Position numbers and translations under genes: made by a program
The notes under the pieces: model-generated
Databases searched by the model: none
What the model was told of the DNA's origin: nothing
Seen by the model: only the letters and a program-made list of their open reading frames with translations
Source: Gordionus sp. m RMFG-2023
Lineage: Eukaryota > Nematomorpha > Gordioida > Chordodea > Parachordodidae
DNA length: 64,000 bases
Assembly: GCF_954871325.1 (NCBI RefSeq)
Contig: NC_088775.1
Coordinates: 50,259,561 to 50,323,560 of the forward strand
Reading direction: 5' to 3'
Part shown: one piece after another, positions 51,001 to 59,950 of the stretch
Layout of the letters: every line of letters begins with the position of its first letter
Numbering within the stretch: position 1 is the stretch's first letter

Positions 51001-54000
51001 CAACTAATGAAATTTCTCTTTCTTTTTGGAAAAAGGTACTTCATTACTAACCTAACAACTTTACTTTACAGATCAATAATATTTGAATTAATTTGATATT
51101 ATTAATATAACATTATTATTCACACTTTTGGTTAGTGTTAATGTTGATTCGTGTTTTTTTCTCGTTAAAGGAGTGTTTTATAATAAGACAATGATATTTG
51201 GTGTTGGTCGTCATATAGCAATTTGTTAAATAAATTTTTTTTTATTAAAATGCAATAAGACCTACTTTTATTATAACAACTGTCACAGACGCTAATAGAA
51301 ACAACATTTTTTTATATATAAAGATAAAATTACAACCTTTCTAATATTTTAATAAAACATGAAAAATCAATAACATTTGATGCTATACATCATTACCCTT
51401 AATAAATTTGAATGAGATTCAAATAAGGGGAACATAGATATTTACATAGTTTGACTCATTACAATTAATTATTTAATTCAGTGATCTGTTTTAGGCCTAA
51501 TTTTTCAAGCCCGTCTCGGCCCGATATTTAACTAAAAAAAATTCTCCAGCCCTATCCCGAACTAATTTTTTTTATTTGTCCTGAAAAGCCCTACCTCAAA
51601 TAAAAATTACTTGTTCGCCCGGCTTGAAAAAAATATTCTACAAATAAAAAATATTGGCGCCTTGTTTTTTGCAAGATTTTAAAAACGTATCAATTTATTT
51701 CACAAATTTGAATGATATATTAAATAATTTAAGCCCGACCCAACCCAGTTCGAATTTTTTTTAAAAGATATTAGGCCCGACATAGCCAGAACCAAAATTA
51801 TTTCTAAAAAATAGGCCTGGCTGGCGCCGGGATTTGCAGATCTCTAATTTAATTTACTTTACTATTATAAAATGTAGATAATAAAAAAAGGCTTAAATTA
51901 TTATTTTATAAAGCTTGATTTGCAATATAACTGTAAAATCCTTCCATTAAAAGAAGTATACAACCTAGTATCGATAACAATGAATGACGACTACGATATG
52001 ATAAGGCGTAATTCTATCATTTTATTGCATCAAATAGCTATTTCTCACCCTGATCGGTAATATCTTATAGTTGCTACTTAATATTTTACAACATTTTTAT
52101 ATTTAAAAAGCTCTGTTAATACTTCAACAACATTGCGAGAAATCAAAAATAGAGCTTTTAAATTCTTGCTTGCTGAAGCCTCTCAATTAATCCAAAGTTT
52201 GTTTTATATGATTGAAAAAAATATTTTTATAATATAAATGGCTTATACATTCTTGCAAAATTTATAAAACTAAGGCAGAGATAAAGGAAAGTTGAGTAGT
52301 GGGAGGAATAAGGAATAATATATAATTCTAATATTCATATATAGTACATATTCTTTTCATTATAAAAAGGCGATCTTGATTCATGTCAATCAGCACCTTT
52401 CACCTATGATGCAAAAGAAATACCTGCTCATCCTCTGAAATCACCACTATTAATAGAAGACACTTTTCACAAACTATGCAAAGTAGTAATAAATGACATA
52501 TCATCGTCTATAAGGGGCTTGGCAGTACGATTATTAGCCTTTCCCTATAAGGGATATTTAAATGTCGACAAAAATATTGAGACGAATGCCCTTGATATAC
52601 TATGGCCTTTAATGCGAGGAAACGAACGTGAATCAGCCGAAATCTTGCTCCAAACTTTGGATAAAAGGACTCTCTTGTCTAACATGCGAAAGAAAAGATC
52701 GTTTCACGAGAGAGCACTCAAAGGTTATACAACCGGAGATAGTGCAAGTGCCATTAAGGATGATAGGCCTCTAGAAAAAATTGGTTATTTTATTTACTAT
52801 ACAGAACATTTCAGAAGAATGCCTCCTTTTCTTTTTTTCTATTAAAAAATTAATAATTTACAAAAAAGTTAAAAATAATGATTCATTTCTTAACCGGTTG
52901 AGTTAACTTCTTCGTCTAAAGGTCGTTTTAAAGGTACCCAGTGAGCCAGTTTCTGCAATTCCTTTTACTTTTTATAGTTTTGGGAATCGCTATATGTAAA
53001 ACCTATTAATTTAATGTCATTCATTATCACTTTTATCCTCGTTTTGGTCTTCCTCTAGGCCTTGATCCCATTACTTCTATCATAGTTTATCTACCCAATC
53101 ATATTTCGTTTAGCATATCCAAACCACCTTAATCTATTTCTTCATTTTTACTTTTTGGCGGATCGAGGATATGAATATTCGAATATTATAGATACAATTT
53201 GTTAAGTACATAATCTCAAACGGTGATACACTTAATGGTCATGTTAAATAGATAGCCCCATAATTTTCTTTCGTAAATTTTAACTCGCAATTTTTTAATA
53301 ACGAAGTTACATCAACAAACATTAATAATAATTTGGGTTACATAAAAATCGATATCTTTTCTGGTATTCATTCTTCTTTAATAGTTGTCCATATGATTTC
53401 ATAATCTATAGCGCCTCCTTCATTGTGTCATTTCTTCCTTCAATAATTCCCCAAGTTTTCATAATCTTTATCGCAATTTTGATTTTGTACCTGCTGTCTG
53501 ATACATTCCTCGTCTGTCTGATTTTGATTAATAGATCTTCCTAATGAGTAAATATGCCAAATAGAGGTGGGCGCGGGTCTAGTTTTTTTATTCACGGCCC
53601 CTCCACTCACGGTATCAATAAAAAATTTACGCGCTTTCACGCTTACTACGCTCACGAAGGACAACATTTTGTTCACTCCCGTCACATCCGAAAATTCAGT
53701 GTTTTTAAATTTTTCTAAACTTTATTGCTATACTTTTACCCTTTTTTGAATTTTTCTATCAGTTTTATTTCTCTAATTCCATATTAATAAAACAAAATAA
53801 TTATTATTTATAAATCAAAATTTTTATTTAAAAAAAAAGAATAGCAAGTTTTTTTATTACAATTATGTTCTTTCTAATAAGCGATTGGTTATAGAAAATA
53901 ATTTCACTAGAAGCCCAACTTGCCGGGACTGACAAAATTTTACTATTCCAAAAATTCAAAATATTGTCATTGTTATTTGTTTTATGAGTGATGAATCTTT

Positions 54001-57000
54001 TTAAGTTCATCCTCACAACTTACTTCGGTAGATGTTGATGTTTCATCAGAATCATCTAGAAATTCTCAAAATGTTTCATTTAGAGCAGGGTTGTACATTT
54101 GACCGGTCAAATATGATTCGGTCTATGTTTTTTAAGACAATGTTAACTTAATTTTATTTATAATAGTAAAAATGATCTATATATTATTTAATTATATTTT
54201 TTTAAATTCTATAATTAATGTTTCGCTCCCCATGGCAAAATTTGTTCTGAATTATATTCAATATCATTTTCTTTAATATTTTTAATCAACCTATGATATT
54301 ACTCTTACCAATTATATGGTTGTCGAGATCTTCAATCGATTTCTTTTCTTCGTATGAATGCCCCAACCCGACCAATTTCTTGCTACTAGGAATTGTTAGT
54401 AAGATATTAGAGCCCTTAATGTTTAAGGGGCAAAACCCATTCCAACAACTTGGACCGAGATCTGATTATTTTTTATTAAGACTGCTCACATATTTTGGCT
54501 ATTAAATATACGCCGCTTTTACTTCTGATATTTAGGATATATTTTAAAATATTTGATTATCATCACCTCATAAAATGGCTAATTCTTATATTATATCACA
54601 TGCTTCATCAAACTCACTATTAATAGATGCAACCCATATATTGGGGTCCAATAAATAATCAGCTGTGTGAGCACATGTATTTGGATTGTTTTTTCTTTTT
54701 CAACGTATCATTTTTTCTTCAGGTAGAGAAATTATAAAATCATGACATGATTGAATTGTTTTTCTTATATTTTAATATAAAATTATAACTAAATAGATGC
54801 CTAGATGATACAAATATATTTTAAAATAAATTGTAATCTAAGCATAGTTAATTAAATCAATATATATATTAATAATATTCTAGATAATTTGACCAGGTCA
54901 AATACTCCTTTGGCCAATTGACCGACTTATCAATGCTTATTTAGAGAATACGATTTTTTGTGTATGTAGGATGAATTAGAAAAGTTATAAATGATAGTTC
55001 GCACTGTCTTATGCATATCATCTAAATTTATATCATTTAGCATTTTCAAGGTTGTTTCATATATCTTTCTTTTCTTCGTCCATTAAAAAATTAAGAATTT
55101 TAAATTCAGATCTAGAATTAAGCCTAACTTATGTAGTGGCTGCATGATAAATCTTTTCTTTAAAAGAAATACTAATTTTTGTTTCCATAGATAAATTTCA
55201 TTTATTATGGGACGAGAATCTGCGCGAGGTTATCTGATCATTCTTTGAATATTAATAAAAATTTTAGTAAAACATTTAAATTAAATTTATTTATTACCAA
55301 ATTTCCATTGCTGAACGAGAGTTGAGAGATTTATTATTTTTCATTCAATTGAAAATTTATGAGATAGTATATAAAATACTGTAGTTTTTTTGTTTTCAAA
55401 AATTATTATTTTTTCAAAAAGAACTAAATTAAATTAGAAATATATATTATAATTATAAAATTGAAAATTTATATTCATAAAAAAGAAATTAAAATTTTCG
55501 TAATTCACGGGAAATTTATGTTCACGCCTGGCAAAAATTTTGGGAAGGCTCGTTACGCCTAATATTTTAAAATTTATTCACACTCACGCTGTGACCCATC
55601 ATGTCACTTATTATCACCGCCCACGCTCACCTCTATACTTAAGAATCTGTTTCGTTCAGGGTTTAACAAAAATCTTAAGATTTTTTTCGCCCAAAATTTT
55701 GAGCAAATCGATTTTCTTACAGAAGATCAGAAAAATTTTTACAAAAATTTGTGATTTCATCATGAAAGAAAATCCTGTTAAAGCATTCTCAAAAAATCTT
55801 CCTTTAAAAAATCTTCTTTTTAAAAAAACTTTCTAGATCAAATCTTTAAAGATTTTTCTTTTTGAGCAAATGTTAGACTCTGGTTTCGATATGTATTTTT
55901 ATCAGGGTTATGCATTTTACCGGCCAAAAATGTTCAAATTCAAGTAAATGTTTTTTAAGACAATATTAACTATATTTAATATATAATAGTAAAATGAATC
56001 TATAATATTAATTTTTTAAATTCATTGTCATTCAATAACTATTGTTCCGCTCTCCATGACAGAGTCTTATTCTGATTAATATTAAATATTATCATTTTCT
56101 TAAAAAATTTTTAATCTTCCTATTGTCGAGTTCTTCAATGGATTTCCAAAAATGTTCAAATTCAAGTAAATGTTTTTTAAGACAATATTAACTATATTTT
56201 ATATATAATAGAAAAATGAATCTATAATATTAATTTTTTAAATTCATTGTCATTCAATAACTATTGTTCCGCTCTCCATGACAGAGTCTTATTCTGATTA
56301 ATATTAAATATTATCATTTTCTTAAAAAATTTTTAATCTTCCTATTGTCGAGTTCTTCAATGGATTTCTGTTTTAGTAAGAATATTAAACCTTATCGACC
56401 AATTTCTTTTCCAAAAGAAAGTAGAAATAGGAATTGTTGGAAAAATGCCAATAAGATGGTGACAAAAGCCCATTTTACTAACTTGAGACCAGAATATGAT
56501 TGTTTCTTTTGGAATTTACTGCCTCCCACATAATTTTTACTATACATGTCTCTTTTACTTCTGAAATTTTATGATATCACTTGAAATATTTTGATCACTA
56601 CCACTCTATAAAAAGTCTATTCTTACATTATATCACATACTTCATTAAATTCACTACTAGTAAGATGCTCCACTTGATATTGAGGATTCAATAAACAAAT
56701 AGCATTATGATCACATGTATTTATATCGTTTTTCTTTTTTTCAAACACATTTTTAATTATCCAATATGGCATTTTTCATATTTAATTCATTTAAACTACG
56801 AATAATAAAATTTACTACATTCGAATAATTTGTTTAAATAATTCTTACATACGAAAATATATTGATAGATTTTTTTTATTGCACGTATATTTTAAACAGA
56901 AAAATTATTATAATAATCAGATTATAAAGGACGAGCGATCAAATTATTAACTTTAAATGCATATTTATTAATTTATAATGCCAAGCCAATTTTTAAGACA

Positions 57001-58195
57001 AAATGTTTTTATTTTTTCTACTTTACAAGACATGCGATTTTTAATTGCAAATTAGTTTTAACTGAGAAAAATCTTTCACAGCAAGTTGATGTTAACCTTG
57101 TAGAGATCTGCAAAACAGCCCGCTTCGACCCAATAGGGATTCTTAAATTGTTCAGCCCTTTAACTTGGCTCGGACTATTAAAATTTAGCGAAAAATTCGT
57201 CCTTGCCCATTAAATTTTTTTTACCAATTTTTTGCTATCACATTTTTAATATATATATGATATCTTTTCCAATGTCAAATAGGGCTTTCATATTTTCCTC
57301 TATGTCTATCTATTTCTACAACAACCGTTTTATAAATCAATTGTGTTTGATATCTATATTGTGTATTTGTAATTGAATCGTATCATAAATAACTTGTTTA
57401 ATTTTTTGTATTTATTATATTATTTAGAGTTACTATTTTAGTTAGACAGCTCTTAAAATACGAAAAACATCATGTAATATTTTTTCAAATAGTATTAATC
57501 GAAATCAAAATATTAGCTTGAATACAAAAAAAAATATCAAAATTTTAATATCAAGGCTGGCCTATTAATACTTTACCAAAAATCAGTTTCGAGGCCCTGC
57601 CTGATTTTTATGTAAAAATTGTCCAGCCCGGTCCGAAATATTTTATATACAAATAGCCCGGTTCATTAAATTTTTTACCCTCTTCCTGTTATTAATTTTT
57701 AAATGTCTGGCCCGGCTTTGCAAATCTCTAGTACCTCCTCTGTACATTGAGGCAGAATGCAGGAACTTTGGGCAGTACCGGTTTAGTTAAGAGATGTCAC
57801 AATGCTAACTAGTCATAGTAGCACGATTAAATAACTATCAGATCGCTCCTCATACACTCGGATTTGGATATCTCCATATCTTTCTAGCATATATAATATG
57901 GAATCATTTATATCTCCTTATATGATATATTAAAAATTTTACAAATTAAGATGCTGGAAATGAGATATGTGCAAATGCTGGAGCCTTGGTTCACGGGTTG
58001 GAGGATGAATCTTCAGAGGTCAGATTGCTGACCATATATTCAATGTCTGCATTGGCTCTTAGATCTACTCATAAAAGATTAAACCATGAAAATTCGTCAA
58101 TTGATGTAAAATATATAATTAGATTTTTAAAAGTCTCTAATTTCAGTGTTGTTAAACTTTATTTTGCACTATCGCTTGAACTATTTTTAAAAAAG
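39034..58195 (+). CDS. INTS4: Integrator complex subunit 4 homologue (split gene, 3' end not found)
   Basis: INTS4 is a HEAT-repeat scaffold of the nuclear Integrator complex. It binds the INTS9-INTS11 endonuclease module that cleaves snRNA and other nascent transcripts. Seven exons can be placed: 39034-39084, 39125-39315, 39388-40141, 51914-52056, 52111-52196, 52370-52783 and 57951-58195. All junctions are GT-AG with matching phases, giving 628 codons with no stop. The diagnostic blocks, compared with human INTS4 from memory, are EPRIRNIALLSL (human DPRVRTAAIKAM), YNLVSITMNDDYDMIRRNS (YNQACKLLSDDYEQVRSAA), LQTLDKRTLLSNMRKKRS (LEQTLDKKLMSDLRRKRT) and ALVHGLEDESSEVRL (AFVHGLEDEMYEVRI). The conserved C-terminal half is missing and should follow after 58196 or beyond the window. 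The N-terminal part is longer than in vertebrates, and the first exon is the least certain. Introns 3 and 6 carry nearly all the transposons. Confidence 0.85.
39125..39315 (+). CDS. INTS4: INTS4 exon 2
   Basis: The reading frame is open from the tag acceptor before 39125 to the GTAATT donor at 39316 (phase 2). The product is acidic and Lys/Asn-rich (it contains KLHEDEDLFKEIDSNLEKLL). The codon split aa|t at the next junction keeps the frame into exon 3. No Met occurs in this exon, so a start must lie upstream. Confidence 0.7.
39388..40141 (+). CDS. INTS4: INTS4 exon 3 (N-terminal HEAT region)
   Basis: This is the longest exon, with 251 codons. It has alternating hydrophobic helices typical of HEAT/ARM arrays and ends with HQEPRIRNIALLSL, which matches the INTS4 block DQDPRVRTAAIKAML. 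The acceptor is atatag at 39382-39387 and the donor is GTAAAT at 40142 (phase 0). The intron before it is 72 bp; the intron after it is 11.8 kb. Confidence 0.88.
40599..41003. mobile_element. hAT-like MITE, copy 1 (405 bp)
   Basis: The element starts tagtgatctacatc and ends gcagatctcta. It is flanked by accaatat and accgatat, an 8-bp target duplication with one difference, as hAT elements make. Both subterminal regions are full of G+C-rich words (aagcccg, ggcccgaa, cccaaccc) in an otherwise AT-rich interior. The same element lies truncated and inverted at 58449-58795 with about 80 percent similarity by eye. It has no coding capacity. Confidence 0.85.
42320..43020 (-). pseudogene. Transposase remnant of long-TIR element, copy 1
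   Basis: The minus strand reads FKQWIAVGTTLETLTKSADEF, then FLVIADFSENYAFVVQDHAQGF, LVVISDCLKHNACAFYLFQK, KIYYFSDGS and, after a stop, SSCDILGAVTKRLSARASLQ. It aligns segment by segment with the transposases of copies 2 and 3. It is broken by several stops and frame changes. The N-terminal part is missing because a tRNA-like/LINE unit begins at about 43061. The Asp residues in SDCL and FSDG are candidate metal-binding residues of a DDE-type fold. Confidence 0.75.
43066..43140 (+). ncRNA. tRNA-derived Pol III head (SINE-like) upstream of the LINE
   Basis: The A box tggcctagtggg is at 43073-43084 and the B box ggttcgatcc at 43117-43126. Their starts are 44 bp apart, exactly as in a tRNA. The T-arm has a perfect 5-bp stem (ccagg/cctgg) but a 6-base loop instead of 7. 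The acceptor ends do not pair, so it is a tRNA-derived element and not a functional tRNA gene. It lies 5' of an RTE-like LINE on the same strand. Whether it is a separate SINE insertion or the LINE's own promoter cannot be decided here. Confidence 0.75.
43140..43403 (+). mobile_element. LINE 5' untranslated region (or SINE body)
   Basis: The sequence is non-coding and more G+C-rich than its surroundings, with acaccccagtcaccgacagg and ccctccaagcgacgcgcagg. The latter resembles 5' regions of RTE-like LINEs as I recall them. It runs without a visible break from the tRNA-like head into the endonuclease frame. Confidence 0.55.
43404..46177 (+). pseudogene. RTE-like non-LTR retrotransposon ORF (endonuclease and reverse transcriptase), broken
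   Basis: The endonuclease starts with NIGTLKGKTRELASMLNKRK and has CIQETKW (43480s), GGDLNAHVG (about 43800) and QIDYMLISRR (about 44000). The RT has KARGPDDIPIESL (about 44790), WKQSYLVPIFK, NYRGIKLMSQC and FLDLEKAFDRIPRKLIW (about 45160). The catalytic FADD box is replaced by FSDN (about 45430), so the second catalytic Asp is lost. The C-terminus has GKRKRGRPKLQWGHKV (about 46030). Frames switch near 43690, 44640, 44950, 45130, 45600 and 45860, and stops interrupt, so the copy is dead. It is nearly full length for an RTE ORF, about 900 codons. It ends shortly before a tail-like aaagagaaataaataaa at about 46190. Confidence 0.9.
46300..47080 (+). mobile_element. Small hAT element (781 bp) inside the right TIR of long-TIR copy 1
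   Basis: The element starts cagggacctgaac and ends ggatccctg. It is flanked by perfect 8-bp duplications aaaaaaag (46292-46299 and 47081-47088). Removing it restores the TIR reading ttataaagat, A-run, gtaagggcctg, which matches the left arm. Both ends carry clusters of the word ccgaacc (or its complement) as subterminal repeats. Confidence 0.92.
46636..46800 (+). pseudogene. hAT transposase dimerisation-domain remnant
   Basis: The sequence reads ILAVPATQVSVERCFNN, then in another frame LSPYRCNLSETNFENIL and VRLNKK. This is the C-terminal hAT family dimerisation domain (pattern PA.S...ER.FS ... NL....E..L..R.N). It has one frameshift, and the catalytic domain is absent, so the element is a deletion derivative. 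Confidence 0.8.
48480..49110 (+). pseudogene. Transposase of long-TIR copy 2, decayed N-terminal half
   Basis: The frames are recognisable but broken by many stops: SSDEISRLMPGIKDFVSVKG (about 48545), IGFSKFAELRPKN (about 48690), a THTLFVSA-like remnant of the GTHSVCVC motif, and FKQWITVDRANLETIIKSID (about 48985) ending with LLRHSFIAKHK. The order is the same as in copy 3 (62000-62700). Confidence 0.75.
49124..49877 (+). pseudogene. Transposase of long-TIR copy 2, C-terminal half (two overlapping frames)
   Basis: The first frame (49124-49336) reads FLTILDYSENYSFILQDEVQ and GFHWNNVQVTIHPFVAYY. After one frame change near 49320, the second (to 49877) reads LSHNTSAVHLYQKKVIKFL, KIIYFSDEAASQYKNRKNF, AEWHFFVTAHGKNACDGIGG and TVKRLVARASPQRPNKNQIL. 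The family consensus, as I recall it from animal genomes, has SDC...FSDGAASQYKN...CDG.GGTVKR. The conserved Asp and Glu residues and the flanking long TIRs make a DDE-type transposase the best interpretation. Only one frameshift separates the two pieces here. Confidence 0.75.
50832..51470. other. Intronic AT-rich stretch, nothing recognised
   Basis: No gene, repeat end or RNA motif was seen on either strand. Confidence 0.5.
51479..51846. mobile_element. hAT-like MITE, copy 2 (368 bp)
   Basis: The element starts cagtgatctg and ends gcagatctcta. The 8-bp target duplication atttaatt is perfect (51471-51478 and 51847-51854). It has subterminal G+C-rich words (aagcccg, ggcccga, cgacccaaccc) like copy 1, but the interior differs. 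It lies just ahead of the acceptor of INTS4 exon 4. Confidence 0.88.
51914..52056 (+). CDS. INTS4: INTS4 exon 4
   Basis: The acceptor is ataaag and the donor GTAATA at 52057 (phase 2). The product LDLQYNCKILPLKEVYNLVS followed by ITMNDDYDMIRRNSIILLHQ aligns without gaps to the human INTS4 segment LQLHERGLKLHQTIYNQACK and onwards. This is the strongest single exon match for the identification. Confidence 0.9.
52111..52196 (+). CDS. INTS4: INTS4 exon 5
   Basis: The acceptor is ttaaaaag and the donor GTTTGT at 52197. The exon is entered in phase 2 and left in phase 1, which joins both neighbours in frame. It encodes TLREIKNRAFKFLLAEASQL, a helical stretch in keeping with a HEAT repeat but not specifically conserved. 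Without it, exons 4 and 6 do not join in frame. Confidence 0.75.
52370..52783 (+). CDS. INTS4: INTS4 exon 6
   Basis: The acceptor is aaaaag and the donor GTTATT at 52784 (phase 1). It encodes LIEDTFHKLCKVVINDISSS, corresponding to human LVDDAFGKICHMVSDGSWVV, and later ILLQTLDKRTLLSNMRKKRS, corresponding to FLEQTLDKKLMSDLRRKRT. It ends with a diverged linker before the HGLEDE block. Confidence 0.92.
52900..53330 (-). mobile_element. LINE C-terminal remnant
   Basis: The minus strand contains LRWFGYAKRNMIGWIN, then in another frame MIEVMGSRPRGRP. This is the typical tail of RTE-like and related LINE proteins (RLRWFGHVKR followed by G.R.RGRP). Compare the same motif in the full LINE at 45945-46060. 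Only the last few hundred bases survive, with several breaks. Confidence 0.6.
53562..55635 (-). mobile_element. hAT element remnant (about 2.07 kb)
   Basis: The ends tagaggtgggcgcgggt (left) and cccacgctcacctcta (right) form imperfect TIRs followed by G+C-rich subterminal repeats (ctcacg, cgctttcacgc). The minus-strand interior contains hAT transposase remnants. No matching 8-bp target duplication was found (atgccaaa against tacttaag), so the boundaries are less certain than for the other hATs. Confidence 0.6.
53830..54760 (-). pseudogene. hAT transposase remnant, copy A
   Basis: The minus-strand frame at 53828-54016 reads ILSVPASWASSEIIFYNQSL, the hAT dimerisation domain (PAS.ASSE..F) with the usual ER replaced by EI. 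Further upstream (about 54200-54500) lie broken stretches such as EEKKSIEDLDNHII. The order fits a transposase C-terminal half on the minus strand. A diverged relative of the 54080-54760 part lies at 55900-56770. Confidence 0.65.
55900..56770 (-). pseudogene. hAT transposase remnant, copy B, with an internal 222-bp tandem duplication
   Basis: The segment aligns with 54080-54760 over most of its length (shared ttaagacaat, ttcgctc/ccgctctcc, ttcttcaatggattt and tatatcacat...cttcat). The minus strand at 56590-56720 reads HNAICLLNPQYQVEHLTSSE and FNEVCDIM, as found just before the catalytic end of some hAT transposases. Within it 55924-56145 is repeated almost exactly as 56146-56368, a recent tandem duplication. 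Confidence 0.6.
55924..56368. repeat. 222-bp tandem duplication
   Basis: Two direct copies (55924-56145 and 56146-56368) differ at only a few positions. The unit begins at ccaaaaatgttcaaattc and ends at cttcaatggatttc. Confidence 0.92.
57101..57730. mobile_element. hAT-like MITE, copy 3 (630 bp)
   Basis: The element starts tagagatctgcaaa and ends tttgcaaatctcta, TIRs with one difference over 14 bp. The subterminal regions have the family's agcccgg, ggcccgg and ggctcgg words. No clear target duplication was found (taaccttg against gtacctcc). The interior is non-coding. Confidence 0.72.
57951..58195 (+). CDS. INTS4: INTS4 exon 7 (last exon placed)
   Basis: The acceptor is attaag and the donor GTAGGA at 58196 (phase 0). 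It encodes AGALVHGLEDESSEVRLLTI and YSMSALALRSTHK, matching the human INTS4 motif GAFVHGLEDEMYEVRIAAVEAL, then a diverged HEAT helix pair. No further exon could be found with confidence up to 64000; the remaining coding part is missing from what I can see. Confidence 0.88.
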
Positions 58196-58448
58196 GTAGG
58201 AAATTTGTAAAATATTTTATATAATCGTCAGCTGAGGATTCTAGTACCATATCTATTTCTTCCTAAAACATTTTTTAAAATGTACCTGTTATAAAATTAA
58301 TAGGGAAAAACGTATCCTATGCTTTCAAAATGTACATATAATTTTTATCTTTTTAATTGTTAATTATTACTGATTTATTCTGGCAATTGTTCAAGGAGTA
58401 AATTTATTACACCTTCACTACGTATATATTTAGCTAAATTCAATTTAT
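58196..58448. other. Intronic stretch, nothing recognised
   Basis: This is the start of the next INTS4 intron. No exon with a supported match was found here. Confidence 0.4.
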
Positions 58449-58795
58449 TGCGGGCCGGACTCGGGCCTAATTCTATTTAAAATAATCAGGTTCGGGCCGG
58501 GTCGGGTCGGACCTTGGAAATTTTTTAAAATATATCTAAATTTATCAATTTTATATTGAATTTTTTATGTAAATTAAAAATATTTGATTTTATTTATTGA
58601 AACTAAACGACATATAACATATGTCTTTTTGAGTAATTATAAAAATTAATTTCTATATTTAAATAAATTCGGGCCGGGTCGGATCGGTAAATTTTTGTAA
58701 AAAAAATTCGGGTTCTGGTTGGGTCGGCAAAACTTTTTTAAAAAAAATTTCGAGCCGGGCAGGGTTTGAAAAATTAGGCCCGATGCAGATCACTA
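58449..58795. mobile_element. hAT-like MITE, truncated inverted copy of the 40599 element
   Basis: Read in reverse, 58795 starts tagtgatctgcatcgggcct and follows the 405-bp MITE at 40599-41003 closely, including taattctatttaaaataatc and tgattttatttattgaaact. The far roughly 55 bp of the other end are missing. Its G+C-rich subterminal words (ttcgggccgggtcggg) are better preserved than in the first copy. Confidence 0.85.
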
Positions 58796-59159
58796 CAATA
58801 TATTACAATATCCCCACTAGAGGTCTGCATTTCTAAATGGGCGGGCGGGTAAAAATTTTTTTGAGAATAAGCAAGCGGGCGGGCGGGTTAAAAAAATTTT
58901 GAAACTAAGGGCGGGTGGGTGGGCGGGTTAAGAAATTTAAACAATGGGCGGGCGGGTTAAGGAAATTTAAAATTTTTGTTCAGAGACAAACTAAAGAAAA
59001 ATCATAATTAATTAAATGATCAATAACAATATTTCTTTTTTTATTGTACCAATCGTTTTTTTAAGTGAAGAACACTTTACTAGATTTTGTATGTTTGTAC
59101 CATTTCTTTTCTTGATAGAGTTAATGTGTCATAAGTAGGATTTCTTATATATTAGACTG

Positions 59160-59700
59160 TTTTATTTTTTCTTGTTATTCTATCATCATTTTTCTCTATT
59201 GGGTTTCGCGATAAAGCATCTGCAGTTATATTAATAGCGCCATTCTTGTACATTATATTATAATCATATGCAGATAATTTATTAGCCCAACGTAATAATC
59301 TTTGGTTTGTTAATGAGCTTAAATCTCTGTTATTACCATATATCTTTATTAAAGGTTTGTGGTCTGTTCAAATTTTAAATTTTCGTCCTTACAAATAGTT
59401 ATGAGATTTTTATACGCCATTATTGCTTTGCTTCTTTGTCTATTGTAGAATAATTATTTTCAGCGTCTTGTAAAGTTCTTGAGGTGTAATCTATTGGAAG
59501 TTCGTTACCATTATCATATTTTTGCATGAATACAGCTCCAAATCCTTGGTTAGTTGCATCTGTTTTTAATATTAACTCGAGGTCTGGTTTATAAAACTGT
59601 ATAGTATTTTGTTCTGTTACTATTCCGAATAGCATGAAACGATTGCTAAAATACAACGGTATTTTATTTTGGATGACAGATTAATCTTCATACTCACTTC
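59160..59700 (-). mobile_element. Ty3/gypsy-type retrotransposon fragment (pol, RT end and RNase H)
   Basis: The minus strand shows RNase H landmarks of Ty3/gypsy elements, such as LILKTDATNQGFGAVFMQK and, further on, RLLRWANKLSAYDYNI. It is a short, broken fossil covering only the end of the reverse transcriptase and most of the RNase H region. Gag, protease, integrase and LTRs are absent. It lies wholly inside the hAT element at 58818-60354, so it was picked up by, or inserted into, that element before its last movement. Confidence 0.85.
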
Positions 59701-59749
59701 AAAAAAGAGTTTTATATATATTGCATACGGGACATCCGGATCTCACTTG

Positions 59750-59950
59750 AGGAAGAGGATATACTTTAGACGGATATCCTACTTTGGTGGAAACGACAAG
59801 AGATTAGCAAGAAAAATATTGGCAATTGCAACTAGTGCTTCTTCTGAACGAGGATTTAGCATTGCTGGAAGGTTTTTAGAACAAAGAAGAACGTGTTTGA
59901 ATCCAGAAAATGTCGATTCATTATTATTTTTGCATTATATTTACATATAA
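59750..59950 (+). pseudogene. hAT transposase C-terminal dimerisation domain
   Basis: The frame ends ARKILAIATSASSERGFSIA, GRFLEQRRTCLNPENVDSLL, FLHYIYI and then a stop. This is the hAT dimerisation domain (A.S.ASSER.FS.AG......R..L....V..LLFL). It is intact up to the natural C-terminus, but everything upstream is replaced by the gypsy fragment. Confidence 0.88.

Larger units (their letters stand above)
40142..51913 (+). other. Giant transposon-filled intron of INTS4 (11.8 kb)
   Basis: The donor GTAAAT at 40142 and the acceptor ataaag before 51914 are both in phase 0. Inside are a hAT-like MITE, two long-TIR transposons (one holding a LINE with a tRNA-like head and a hAT) and another hAT-like MITE. 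Stretches between them (40160-40598, 41004-41360 and 50832-51470) show no gene. Confidence 0.8.
52784..57950 (+). other. Second large INTS4 intron (5.2 kb)
   Basis: The donor GTTATT and the acceptor attaag (exon starts 57951) are in phase 1. It contains a LINE tail in antisense, two related hAT remnants and a 630-bp hAT-like MITE. Stretches between them (53331-53561, 55636-55899 and 56771-57100) show no gene. Confidence 0.75.

Noticed and set aside
53562-55635. Perfect target-site duplication for this hAT
   Set aside because: The flanking 8-mers (atgccaaa and tacttaag) do not match, so the ends may be eroded or misplaced.
58196-58448. An eighth INTS4 exon
   Set aside because: Short open stretches exist but none matches INTS4 or offers acceptor and donor in the right phase.
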